Shown one piece after another: positions 22,965 through 34,240 of a DNA stretch of 64,000 nt. The DNA comes from Plantago ovata. Lineage: Eukaryota > Streptophyta > Magnoliopsida > Lamiales > Plantaginaceae. Each line of letters starts with the position of its first letter. Positions within the stretch are counted from its first letter, which is position 1. The DNA is taken from positions 97,679,050 through 97,743,049 of the forward strand of contig CM051456.1 of assembly GCA_028274465.1 (NCBI GenBank), read 5' to 3'. A program made the position numbers and the translations under genes. The notes below the pieces were generated by a model, which was given only the letters and a program-made list of their open reading frames with translations, was not told the DNA's origin and searched no databases.

Positions 22965-25900
22965 AGTGTTGCGGAAGCCTTCAATGATCGACTCAACGTT
23001 GATCCTTCTACTGAGAACAGAGCACAAGGCAGTGAAAATGAAATTCCTGCCCAAGTCTCAGATATCTACATTGTAGATAATCTAGATGATCCAACTATGG
23101 AACCAGCAAGTGATATTGCTGCTGATCTGCAAAAGGCGGCACTTGCTGATGCTGCTGAAAAGATGGTTGCTGAACAAGCAACTCATCAAGTTGCTGAAAC
23201 CCCGGTTGCTGAAGAACCAGTTGCTGAGACAGCAATGGTTCAAGTTCCAGAAGTTGCTGAAACACAAGAAGCACTATTCAACGACGCATCTCGTGATGTT
23301 GAGAATACTGGCCCAAGTTCAACAAAGACATCAATTGACAAAGTCCAGCTTGTACTGGAAGCTATAAGTCAACAAATGGAGTTGGAGATTGAAGAATCAT
23401 CCAACAAATCCATTGATGTCTTCATGACAAGCAGTGAGCTTAAAGGTCAAGATGCTTCTACTCAACTTGTCATTTCAGAGACAAGGGAGATTGCTGAAAC
23501 CGCGCAACTTTCTCAAACAGAGCAAGACAAGAAGTCTGCTGAAGAAACAGTCCAAGAAGATGAAGAAACTGTTAATGCTGAAAGGATTGAGCCACAACCT
23601 GTCCTTCTTCAGCAGGTAGATAATTCAACCATCAGTAAAACTTCAAATTCTGAAACTTATTCTTTTGCTAATATTATATTATCTCTACAGACTTCTCAAG
23701 ATGCAAGTCAGATAGTTGCTGAAGCCTCTGCACCAGAATCAACACTCCCTGCTCAGCAGGTAGTTAATGTTTTTTGTAATAAAACTAAGTTTGACAGCTT
23801 AGTACTTGTATCTAACTCAAATTTATTTCAGGATGAACAAATGGAGGATGCTACTCAAGCTCCTCAAGGATTGGAAATTGTACAACATGAGCTTGTTGAA
23901 TCTCAGCAGGTAATTTATGTTTCAGCTTTGAACTCTAAAGCAATTATCCAAACCAATCCTGATCTAAATATCGTTCTTTTTCAGGCTCAAAAGGAGACCA
24001 CTGAAGTGGTGATCATCACTGAAGATCAACAAGTGAGTTCTGAGGAACTGTACTTGAACTTCAAAAGAACCACTTTGTCAAGAGTTGCTAAGTCCGTCAG
24101 CAACTGGCAAAGATACAGGCGAATGGATTTCTCTGATCTCCATCTTCATCTTTCAAACGAGAAAAAGAGATCTTCTCTGCTAAAGTTCGAGACGTTCGTT
24201 CACTCCATCCTCCCTGAAGAAATGACATATTCTCAGCAAATGAGCTCGAATCTAATTGCTCAAATCAGAGAGAATATGAAGGATAAATTCAAGAGTGCCT
24301 CTCCAGCTGAACAAGCTGTGATGCTCAAAGGTTCATTTGTACCCGTGGTGGCTGATCCCCACAAAATCAATGAAGAAGAGGAAGTGACGAGTGTTGCTTT
24401 GTACAAGCACCTCGAGCTAGTAATTCTGACAGATGATGATGAAGAGGAAGAAGATGAGAACATTCCCACTAATCCCAGTGATGATGAAGGGAAAGATTCA
24501 AAGGACAAGAAAGACGATGATGATGACAATCAAGGTCCAAGTCCTGATGCTGGTGGCTTAAAGTTGACAGTTGCTGAAAATGTTCAACAAGAAAATCAGC
24601 AAGCTGAACAATCACAACCTTAACATAAATCTCAACCTGCTCCTGCTGCTGTTGAAAATCAAGCACCTGTACAAGGTGCTGATGCTGAAGAAGAATATGC
24701 CAGAAAAAGGGCTGCCTTGAAAAATGGCAAGAGTCAAATTTCTGATGCCAAGGTCACTGATGCAAACCTTGATGATGATGATGAATTGGATGAAGATTAC
24801 CAACGCGCTCTACAGAACAGTCTTTTGATCCATGCAAGACATACGCAGGATCTAGAAATTGGTGAATCTTCAGGAGTAAGACCAAAGGAAGTCCCCTCCC
24901 TTCCATTTACTACTGACGAAACTCCAGTAATTGAGTCTCATACTCAATTAAAACTAACTACTGGTGAAACTCCAGTAATTGAGTCTCAAACGTTGCCCTC
25001 AGCAACTACTCAATTAAAACTAACTACTGGTGAAACTCCAGTTGTTGAGTCTGAAGTGTTGCCATCAGCAACCACTCAACTAAAAGGAAGTGAAGCTGCT
25101 GACTTAGGTTCCAAGGTTGCTGACCTTGATGAATCTGAGGATGACGATAACTTATCAGCAAATGAGGATGAACAATCCAAAAGAGACCCAAAAGTGGTTC
25201 AAATTCCTCCCCCTGATTACATAAATGATTTAGACGATGGTCTAAGAGGAGAATTGCTGATAAAGGATGATCAGTTTGCTTCAAAACTAAAAGTTCATTC
25301 CTTGACTCCAAACCTAGTGCCGTTCCCAAGAGTTGAGGAGTTTACTCCTAGAATTTTGGCACTAAAGAAAGTCCATGAAGCCTGCAAAGCAGAAGATGAG
25401 GCATTGCTTGCTGAGAGCCCGCTTGATATTGGAAAAATATTGGCTACAGTGCTGAGACGCACTACTACTCTTACAATAGCTCAGAAAGACATCAGTCTTT
25501 ATCACAAGAGCTATGAAGAAGATGTAAGTCAAGCACTCAGTCTAGCAAAGACCGCTCTAGTGAAGGCTCAGACTTTCATGGATGATAAGGCCGCAACAGA
25601 AAAACGACATTAAGAGAACATGGTGAGCATTCAAAAGGAGTTGTCAAAGATGACTTCTGATCAGCAACAAATCATCATGAAGTATAACAGCTTAAGTACT
25701 CTTGCTGAAAATTGCAATGAGTTCTATTCTCTGCACATCACTCCGATGTTGCAATCCATGTCTAAGGGGGAAAAGAAAAATACCAGAAAAAGAAACCAAA
25801 CCCCTCCTACGGTTGATGAGCCACTGCCCATAGAACCGCTTGCTGAAAAAAAGCAAAGTTCTAAAAGGCAAGCAGAATCTGAGTTAAATTCAGCAAGTAC

Positions 25901-26813
25901 CAAAAAGAGAAAAACTGCTGCTGAAACTCAAGATTTTTGCCATACTGAAAGTCATCAAGATCTGAATGAAGATGATGACAATCAGACAATAGCTCAAGCC
26001 ATAAGAGCTAGACCTTTAACAGCCTTGACTCCGTCTGGCCACTCAAAGCATTTCTCGTCTGACTCTTCAGCAAGAGATCAAGACAATGCTAAATCAAGAA
26101 GAAGAAGGCAAAGACATGAAGAAAAGAGGCTGGCCAGCATTGCTATTGGCTCCGACATCGAATATACAAAGACCAGCAATGATGAAACCACTCAGAATGT
26201 GATCAAAAACATTCATGGTTGCTGGATCTTAAAGCTGGAAGATTTGCTGGTGAATGAGTTCTTTCCTACAACCATATTGAACCAAATGTTCACATGGATT
26301 GAACTCAAGGTACAAAGAAAACAAAGGGAAGAATCCCTCCCAAGAAACGTTGCTGGGAAATGGTTGAATCTTGAGGTCTCAGTAAGAAGAACTGCCATTG
26401 GTAAGACTTATAGACAAGAACCAAATTTGATAAAACCACCTGGCATTGCTTATTACTCTGACCCAGTAACCAAGAAAACAAAGAATAGACTTGGATTGAT
26501 TCCTTATGAGTATATTTATCTCACTGCTAAGGATCAAGAAGAAGACCTTCTCTGGCTAAGAAAGATTCATCCTAAAAGCATTTCAGATACACAGCTTCTC
26601 CATGCCAGCAATTGGGGCATGCATTTGTGGATAACTCACTACATGGAAATGAATGCTGAAAAGCATCATCATACTGCCTGCAAACATGCAAGAATACTTC
26701 AACTACAAGTCCGTAGGCTTCTGGAAAACTACGAAAAGGACTGTGTTGAATTTACTGCACTTGCTGAGAAGAGTGTAAGAGAGATTTTGAGAAAATCTTC
26801 TGGAAGAGCTTAA
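22965..26813 (+). pseudogene. Long acidic C-terminal part of the copia third coding region
   Basis: One reading frame runs from about 22965 to 26813, about 1280 codons, with only two stops: TAA at 24621-24623 and TAA at 25611-25613. The protein is rich in E, Q, A, D and K with many xAE triplets encoded by TTGCTGAA words. It includes acidic runs (DDDEEEEDE type), three short repeats around GETPVIES near 24910-25050, and coiled-coil-like stretches. The last about 200 residues are less biased (WILKLEDLLVNEFF, then GLIPYEYIYL, LHASNWGMHLW). They look like a folded domain I do not recognise. A frame change near 22960 separates this part from the preceding ORF. Such retention of frame suggests coding constraint until recently. 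Confidence 0.6.
23616..23984 (+). other. Three intron-like in-frame segments in the third coding region
   Basis: The segments 23616-23690 (75 nt), 23760-23831 (72 nt) and 23910-23984 (75 nt) each start GTA after CAGCAG and end CAG, with pyrimidine-rich ends. The first ends CTACAG; the second and third end TTTCAG. Each is a multiple of three and has no in-frame stop, so the reading frame survives with or without splicing. The segments are T-rich and encode hydrophobic residues, unlike the acidic Q/E/A-rich flanks. The pieces between them are 69 and 78 nt, also multiples of three. Confidence 0.55.
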
Positions 26814-27063
26814 TTCTCTGTAATAGTTTTTGTTAAAGTTTTGTTTGCTGATTCTGTTTAAAGTTATCTCTGCTACTTCTTGTAAACTTCTGAAAGATAA
26901 CTATCAGCAATAAAGCTTTTGACTCTTATTGGTTTTTGATTATGCCATTTACTTATGCTTACTCTTTAATTATTCAAGTATGCTTGCATTAATCAACTGA
27001 TTTATTCAACATCAGAAACCTCTAGAAGGGTATCAATTAATTTAGCCATGGATTGCTAACATC

Positions 27064-27076
27064 AAAAAGGGGGAAA
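27064..27076 (+). other. Polypurine tract of the copia element
   Basis: AAAAAGGGGGAAA lies two bases before the 3' LTR and should prime plus-strand DNA synthesis. Similar AAGGGGGAA words occur upstream at 21128 and 25764. Confidence 0.9.
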
Positions 27077-27078
27077 TT

Positions 27079-28684
27079 TGTTAGGAAACTTGTAATTTTG
27101 ATGAGCAATTAACCATGCTAAATTAAGGAAAGTCCAGTAACTAGTACTCTTAAGGTCCATAGGAATTTAGAATTTTAAGGACATTGTAAAAGAGGAACGT
27201 TTGCTGAAGACTTAGAATAGGTGCTAGATAGGTTGGTTTTTAAAGCTTATGATGTATCTTGTTTTCTGAAAAGAAATACAACCTATTGAAGCATTTGCTG
27301 ATGATGTACTTTGTTTTTACAAACAAACTATTGAAGCATTTAGAACCGCTCAGAATCTTGAAGATTTCGAAGATCTGAAGACTAGAAGATTTCTGAAGAC
27401 TGGTATCTACAAAGGCACATGTTGCTCAGAAAGTGGAAACTTCAGCAACAACATTGCATAAGTGAAAATCTGAAAGACAGAGTAGGTTGTGATTGCTGAA
27501 ACTGAGACTGACCACTTGCTGATGGAACATATGTGACCTCTTGCTGAAAGTACTTACATTTGCGCTCCAATGTTACTGTTTGAATTCTATTCAAATAAGC
27601 ATTAAATGCAAAGCATGCACGCGAAAGACATGAAGACTAGAAGACAAACAAGGACGCTGCTGAAAGTACAAAAGCAAGATAGTGACATTTTAAGGAACAA
27701 AAGCCTTGGAATTTAAAATTCAAACGGCTCCTTATTTTCACTATAAATAGAGGTCATCCGGCAAAGAGTTGAAGTGTGCCAACAACGTGATCATACTCTC
27801 ACTTGTGCTTAAAACTCACAAACCCTTCAATACTCTCTACTGCCATTGATCCGTTCCAAGACTTAAAGCTTGAAAAAGCTACTTGTGAAGAAGTAGAATT
27901 TGCACGACTAAGAAATTAGTTAAGTGTTCTTTCTTTCTTTCGAACAAGAACAAGTCTTGACACCAGAAACAATCAAACTTGTTTACTGCAAAGTATTCAA
28001 AGTTTTGTTTCTTAGATTACTTGTTGTAACTGAATAAGTTATAATTAAGTTTTCTCATCCCAAACCTCTCTAACTGAAAATACACCCTTTCAGGCGTGAT
28101 ATTCAGGGGAAACTTAATCGAGCATAGTTTTGCTGATTAAAAGTACCAAGTTTGGTGGAGAACAAGGTTGCGTTCTCTAGTTTAGGTTGGAGACGAAGCA
28201 AGTGTGCTTTGGTTTCTGTTTGAATCGCTCTAGATAGGTGTTGTAAGGAACCTCAATCTTATCTTAGTGGATTCAGTCCTAGATAGGTGTTGTAAGGAAC
28301 CTCAATCTTATCTTAGTGGATTCAATCTTAGTTGAGAGATTACACTACTCTCTGATACCACTATAAAAGTGTTTGTGTGATTTACTTACTGTATTTGGTT
28401 TTTCAGCAAATCATATCTATCTGTACACAGTCACTCACATCACTTGCTGAAACCTTCATTTACTGAAAGAGCACTTATTGTATCAAAGACTTCCGCTCTC
28501 TGATTTTAAGTATCAGCAAACCTAGTTACTGAAAAGTAACTTACGCTTGCTAAGAAAGTTAAGTATCAGCAAACTCATTACTGAAAAGTAATAAGCACTT
28601 GCTGAGAAAGTTTTAAACGACGAAAGTTTGAAAAGACTATTCACCCCCCCTCTAGTATTTTCTTGTTGTTTAAAGGGACCAACA
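27079..28684 (+). repeat. 3' LTR of the copia element
   Basis: The 1606-base LTR runs from TGTTAGG to ACCAACA and is followed by the duplication GTCTG. A TATA box is at 27742-27749. It differs from the 5' LTR by scattered substitutions and by a 49-bp tandem duplication with units starting TAGATAGGTG at 28231 and 28280, which accounts for most of the length difference. Confidence 0.95.
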
Positions 28685-28689
28685 GTCTG

Positions 28690-30131
28690 ACCTTTTTTGA
28701 TGGTAATTTGCATGGAGAGATCCAATCATTGTTCAAATTAAATTGATGGGGTTATCTTCTTTTGGGAGGAATTACATAGTAGGGCTCCAATCTCGGGAAC
28801 AGTGGCTAGGCCAATTGCAAGCAACATCGAGTCACTTATGAAGTTCTGGTCCATGGTCTGTAGTAAGGTGGTGAGTTGTGTCATTGCTTTGTTATTGGTG
28901 ACCACAATGTGCTACAATAAGAGATCTACAAATCTTAAGCTATGAAAATGTCGGTGGTGCTCGTTCAAAACGAAGAAACTTCTGAGTATCGAACAATCTC
29001 TTTAGATTCTGGATTCCTAGGTAGGATATTCTTATTGATGGGACGATTAGCAAAGGAGGACATGGTGATTCATCAGTACCAAGCAGATGGATCCCCAAAA
29101 GCCTAGTACTATAAAGATTGCTAAAAGACTAATTGAACTCATAACCCTACTCATATTCACAACTAGTAAACAGAAAAACAACACAATAGAGAACATAATT
29201 ACCACTAAGGCCTACTACAAAAGAAAAGGAATAATCTAGCGTGGGCGAGACAATGGTTGGATCACCAACTACCGATCTCTGGGGTGGCTAACAGTGGTGC
29301 AACGACACATCGCTATTCGGTTCCTTTTACGTCTAATGAGACGGCCGCCTAAAGAGACAACTAGAGCCCAACGGGGCCGGTTCCTCAGAACACTTTAACC
29401 GAATACTTAATCCATAAATAAACTGAAAGTCTTACAATGTTTAAATAGTAGAAATATAACTTGCTACCTAAGAAATAAACTTACAGGCTAATAAATAACT
29501 AACAGGCCTTAGGACTCTAATTTTGGCTAAGCCCTCCTATTGGAATGTTCCAGAAAACAATCCACTAACCCAAACTTATTGGTCAACACGCAACAATAAA
29601 GGAAATAACATAATAAATAAGTAAATAAGAAGATGGTGAGCCTCGAGTACCCATCATTCTTTCTCTCTCTAGACGTTTGATAATTTTGTTGTCAACGACG
29701 ATCTTCCTTCTCCTTCTAAATCAACCAGATTTGGAGAACGGTCAGTTCATGCGGTTTACAATGAACCAACGAAACGAAGGAGGATCTTGAACCACTCCCA
29801 AATTAAATCCCTATAATATTATACTTTTAACTTGACCTCTTCTAAATTTTACTTTTAAATAGGAAGATACTGATGATATATACACAAGTAGGTTACAATT
29901 TTTTTTTTTGAGAACCCAAGTAGGTACAATTAAGTAGCTTATGAAAGGACAATTAGATTGGTACCAGTGCCAACAACTCACGCGCGAACATGCATGTTAA
30001 TTAACCTCACATGATTAATCATGTTACCTCAAGGACATATTGCATACGAGAAGAAAGGCACTGTAAACGGATTATTCAGTTAAAACTGTACAAACTGAAG
30101 TAACTACCAAGCTACATGCCAAGATCTCATC
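28690..30131. other. Intergenic region and promoter of the second GASA gene
   Basis: From 28690 to about 29830 I see no gene or clear mobile element. The sequence is a continuation of the region broken by the copia insertion at 13301. From about 29840 it becomes similar to the upstream region of the first GASA gene, and the block 29990-30060 is strongly conserved (GAACATGCAT, TCACATGATTAATCATG). A run of 11 or more T near 29900 is flanked by two copies of AAGTAGGT, which may mark a small insertion. Confidence 0.55.
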
Positions 30132-30139
30132 TATAAATA
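30132..30139 (+). promoter_or_regulatory. TATA box of the second GASA gene
   Basis: TATAAATA lies 91 bases before the ATG at 30223, at the same place and in the same context (ATCTATAAATAC) as in the first copy. Confidence 0.75.
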
Positions 30140-30222
30140 CGGAACAACTCTATTGTTCTAAGCAACTTAACACAAGATAAATATTGTTTTCCGTTTACAC
30201 TAGTAGGTCTGAGAGGAAGAAG

Positions 30223-31023
30223 ATGGCAATGGCTAAGCTCACGGCTCTTGTAATGCTTGTGGTTCTCATTGCCGCCTTTGGTCTCTCCGTTACAGAGGTA
30301 AGTAACTACAAGTGAGCTCACCTGGCCACGTATATGTACTCTTATTTGAATTATCATTCATTTGTATAAAACCCTTGATTATATGTCTCACTTTTCCTTT
30401 GTTTTTCGTTCCATGTAAGGCTGTTTCTACCCAATACCAACTCGATGCGGTAAAGTCCCTTTAATTCGATATTAATTACATTTCTAGGTCATTATATACT
30501 CCACTGGCCGTCCTATCTAAAACTGCATATAATTTTCCCTTTATTGGCGTTTCATTATTAACTGCACAAAAAGCGGTAAATATTCCAATAGGTTATTTGA
30601 TCTATGACTTGTGTGATGTCACTATTGCAGGGGAAAAAAGGTCGATTTTATGGCGAAGGCAGTCTGAAGCCTGCTCGTAAGTCATGAGATTCAAGATTCT
30701 ATATATATTATTCACTATTTGGAACGTCCCGGCCCATTATTGGTTCTGGAAAATATGAATTTTGGTTATAGTTACCGAACACAAGTATTTTAATTATAGT
30801 AGTACGTCTAATTAATGAAGTTACTTATTTAATCTGAGCAGAATGTAAGCGGCAATGTGACAGAAGATGCAAGAAGACACAATACAAGAAAGCTTGCCTG
30901 ACATTTTGCAATAAGTGTTGTTTGAAGTGCCTCTGTGTGCCGCCTGGTTACTATGGAAACAAGGAAGTTTGCGCTTGCTACAACGACTGGAAGACCAAGG
31001 AAGGAGGACCAAAATGCCCTTAA
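30223..31023 (+). CDS. GASA: GASA/Snakin-type cysteine-rich secreted peptide, copy 2
   Basis: The four-exon model is 30223-30297, 30420-30449, 30631-30676 and 30842-31023, giving 110 residues. The first three exons have exactly the same lengths as copy 1, and intron phases agree. The signal peptide is MAMAKLTALVMLVVLIAAFG. The C-terminal domain has the exact family spacing C-x3-C-x3-C-x8-C-x3-C-x2-CC-x2-C-x1-C-x11-C-x1-C-x12-C and ends KEGGPKCP. Six disulfides would stabilise this apoplastic peptide. Copy 1 lies about 19 kb upstream on the same strand, of which 15.4 kb is the copia insertion. The two are a tandem duplicate pair with conserved promoter and 3' flank. This copy looks intact and is the more typical of the two. 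Confidence 0.93.
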
Positions 31024-31462
31024 ATGGAACGGATCGGATTGGTCGACATTAATAACTTCGTTTCAACATTTATATAACTTAGCACGCAATACACCTGCAC
31101 CTTCTCATGCAACTCTCTATTCCTTTTCTTTTTCACATATTGTTATTTGGTTGTACCATCATATATATGCAACATTCGGCGCTCCAATGGGTTTTGATAT
31201 TATCACTCACCATGTGAGACCTAGTTAACCAATTTATTGGTCAACCAAGATGTACGTACGCATGGATCGAGATGTAGTACGTAGTAGTAGTAGTATTCAA
31301 CGATATTAACAGTAATCAAATTTTCATTTAGCTCATCCTTCGTCTCTTGACTCTCTTAGACCACCGAGTAAATTAACTTATAGTAACTCTTATTCAATTC
31401 AAATTACATCGACAACCATCTTGTTCCCGAATTTATGGTGAATCCTTGTTATTCAATTTTAA
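31024..31462. other. 3' flank of the second GASA gene
   Basis: The first about 250 bases resemble the 3' flank of the first GASA gene (shared words GTTATTTGGTTGTA, ATATGCAACATT, CCAAGATGTACGTACG), so the duplicated block includes downstream sequence. No further gene is visible before the Helitron end at 31463. Confidence 0.6.
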
Positions 31463-31473
31463 CTAGCTAATTA

Positions 31474-31492
31474 CCCGTCGAAACTCGACGGG
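31474..31492 (-). repeat. Helitron 3' terminal hairpin
   Basis: CCCGTCGA and TCGACGGG form a perfect 8-bp stem around AAC. It lies 7 bases from the CTAG end of the Helitron on the minus strand, the usual place for the transposition stop signal. Confidence 0.8.
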
Positions 31493-31729
31493 AATAAAAC
31501 ATAAATAAACTATTAGAATGTAAATACTTTTATAGAAATGTGTTACAGTGTGGTTGATATAAACCCGCAACTATTATTATTTCTTTGGAACCATTTCGTA
31601 GCTTCATGTTCCATCGCTACCTGTAAAAATTATAAGTACAACATGTATCATTGTAAAAATCATAATGTTAAAAACACATTAACTAAAATCAACATATTCT
31701 ATCATCCCAAAAATTAAAACTTATTACCT

Positions 31730-32710
31730 CACAACTTATCGAAGACTTCTTTGTTAGTACGTTTTGTTGTAGTATCATATGTATTGTCATATTTGTTACA
31801 AATTGAGATCCCGAATTCCTTCCTGATCGTTAGCCTTGATAGGGTCCATGGCTGAAAATTGGGGTGAGCGGACAGAGTCTTACGTGTGATAGTAAATGTA
31901 CTTGACTTTTGTTAATGGTGATTGCGAGGTGAACAAAATTAGGAAATTGTCTTCTCTTCATTTGTATCGGAGAATTATATCTCATTCAATGCAGAGTCAT
32001 GCACATTGTTAGGATATAAACGGTATTCCCTGCCCTCAAGCATGATATCATTTTTGCCTCTATAATATGATTTCAAAGGCATGTAACCATCAATCTTGTG
32101 CCATTGCACAACTCCAAATATTGGTCTATATTCCTTAAAAGCATTATCATACATATGGTCAACTTAAACTATTTGCACTAAAATACTCAACCGAATTTCC
32201 AAGCATCTTTGACATTACATACTCATTTATTTCCACCACTATGTCATTCGTTTGAGATATGACACTCGGTTATGAAAAAATAGTTGATCAACCAAAGGAT
32301 TTACTATATGATGTAACAGGGATGGGTATGTACTATTGATGATAGTTGAGATTGGCCAATTACCTCTCGAATAATCATCTGGCAACTCGACCTCAACACG
32401 ACCATCATTCTCAGTGTTGGCAAGGCCATCTCTCGTCTTAAGTATCGACTAAGAAAATTCTTTGTCCTATTCGATCTCTGTAGAAGTTGATCCGGTTCGG
32501 AACAGTATAAATGATTTAATAATACATAATTATAGGAGAATTGTAAAACCAAATTGGAACAGATTTGAGAAAATATAATTCTACGTCCCAGTGATCCCAA
32601 AGGCTAGCTGAATAAATTGTAGTACTCACGATGTCAAACCTACTCCCTTTTGGTATCACCGGTAAAATCTATTTGAAATATCCTCCTAAGACAATTACCA
32701 GGCATCGTGA
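31730..32710 (-). pseudogene. Helitron PIF1-like helicase, C-terminal remnant
   Basis: Across shifting frames the minus strand reads, in order, ILPVIPKGSRFDIV with SASLW, then LPDDYSRGNWPIS with INSTYPSLL, then NDIVVEINEYVMSKMLGN with YFSANS, then LCNGTRLMV with HIIEAKMI, then a last segment around SRLTIRKEF and NTYDTTT. These are the closing motifs of the Helitron RepHel helicase, in the right order. The helicase unwinds DNA during rolling-circle movement. There are several stops and frameshifts, so it is long dead. The N-terminal helicase motifs and Rep domain were not found to the right. Confidence 0.8.
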
Positions 32711-33279
32711 AAAAATCTATTGAGACGACACGTAATGTACGTTAGATGTGATGAAGAAATGTCTGTCGGAGCTACAAAATAACAATATCTCCCTTATTCT
32801 CTAAACAGGAGCACAGTGTTATCCATGTAAATATTTTTCCAATTTCTCCATATTCATAATGAAAGAACACACCACTTTTTTTAGATTCACAATGCCTATA
32901 CTCTTTCCGTATATAAGAAATTGTTCACCCATCAAAAGTGATTAAAGATCACTATTTTGCGTTTTCATTGCATCTCTCTCGTAGGAAATGCTCATCGAAC
33001 GCATATAGTGTTCTAAATTATGTTGAATAAACCTATCAAATGCAATTAGTATTCTCAGTAACTAATCCATTGACTTATTAATGCCTTTGATCATTGACAT
33101 GCTTCCAGTGTAACATTTCATTTTTTCTATTTATACAAATTTGTACGAAATACTGAGGTCGAGAAAATCATTTATTTCATTACCAACAAATAATTATGTT
33201 GGAAACAAAAATAATTACTACACTATTGTGAAACAATTCGTGCAAACTCTTTACTAATCTTTATTCTTAGTATTTTAAA

Positions 33280-34240
33280 TTATTGTGGAATTTGGATTTT
33301 CAAAATAATATACGGAGTAGACATGTGGAACACTTTTAGTGTTGTGAATTATTATGGGATAGACCCGTCGAACGCAGTTTGTATTGCTTTGAATGTTTTG
33401 GGGCATCCAGACAATTATATACCGGCCAATATTCAAACTATTGTGGAGTAGGCATGCCAATTATTGTTAGTGTTTTAAATTATTGCACTATAATCCCGTC
33501 AAAGGCAATCAGTATTCAAAATTATTGCGGCATACACACGTCAAACATTGTTAGTATTCTAAATTGTTACAGAATAGACCCGTCGAATGCAATCAGTATT
33601 AAAATTATTATGGAATAGACCCGTCGAATACAATCAGTATTCTAAATTATTACGGAATAGACCCATCGAATACAATCAGTATTCTAAATTATTACGGAAT
33701 AGACCCGTCGAACATTTGCAAACAATTCATCGAAACTCTTTACTACTCTTTATTCTTAGTATTCTAAATTATTGTGAAATTTCTGTCTTCCAAATTAATA
33801 TATGGAGTAGACCATTCGAACACTTTTAGTGTTGTGAATTATTATGGGATAGATCCGTCGATCGCAGTTTGTATTCAAACTTATTGCGGAGTAGGCATGC
33901 TAATTGTTATTAGTGGTTTAAATTATTGCACTACAAACCCGTCAAAGGCAATCAATATTCAAAATTATTGCGGAATAGACCCGTCAAACATTGTTAGTAT
34001 TCTAAATTGCTACAAAATATACCCGTCTAATGCAACCAGTCTTGTAAATTTGTAAACTATTACAAAATAGACTCATCAATTGCAGCTAGTATTCTGAAAC
34101 TATTTTGAAATAGATCAGTCGGATGCAAATAATATTCTAAATTATTATGAAATAGACCCTTCGGGTGCAAATAGTGATCTACATTATTGTGAAATAAGCA
34201 CATCGAATATGTTTAATTCCTAAATTATTTTGGAATAGGC
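33280..34240. repeat. Degenerate minisatellite of about 42 bp units
   Basis: Units contain TATTCTAAATTATTACGGAA and then TAGACCCGTCGAA. Exact 42-base spacing is seen at 33619, 33661 and 33703; other units are longer or shorter and more diverged. The GACCCGTCGAA word resembles the stem of the Helitron hairpin at 31474. Frames across the array are products of the repeat and not genes. Confidence 0.8.

Larger units (their letters stand above)
13302..28684 (+). mobile_element. Sirevirus-like Ty1/copia retrotransposon, 15.4 kb
   Basis: Both LTRs run TG...CA and the element is flanked by the perfect 5-bp duplication GTCTG (13297-13301 and 28685-28689). The order is LTR, tRNA-Met primer site, gag with CCHC knuckle, protease, integrase, reverse transcriptase, RNase H, then a third coding region of about 5.2 kb, polypurine tract and LTR. 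Integrase before reverse transcriptase is the copia order. The reverse transcriptase wording ([42 protein letters not shown]), the AAGGGGGAA tracts and extra coding after pol fit the Sirevirus (SIRE/Maximus) lineage. At over 15 kb it is longer than the roughly 10 kb typical of that lineage. Several stops and frameshifts make it defective. It separates the two GASA genes. Confidence 0.93.

Noticed and set aside
33379..34055. Repeat-bearing frames of 79-93 codons
   Set aside because: They are read-outs of the minisatellite, with no start context or conserved non-repeat part.
33280..34240. CRISPR-like array
   Set aside because: Repeats are adjacent and degenerate with no unique spacers of constant length, and the genome is eukaryotic.
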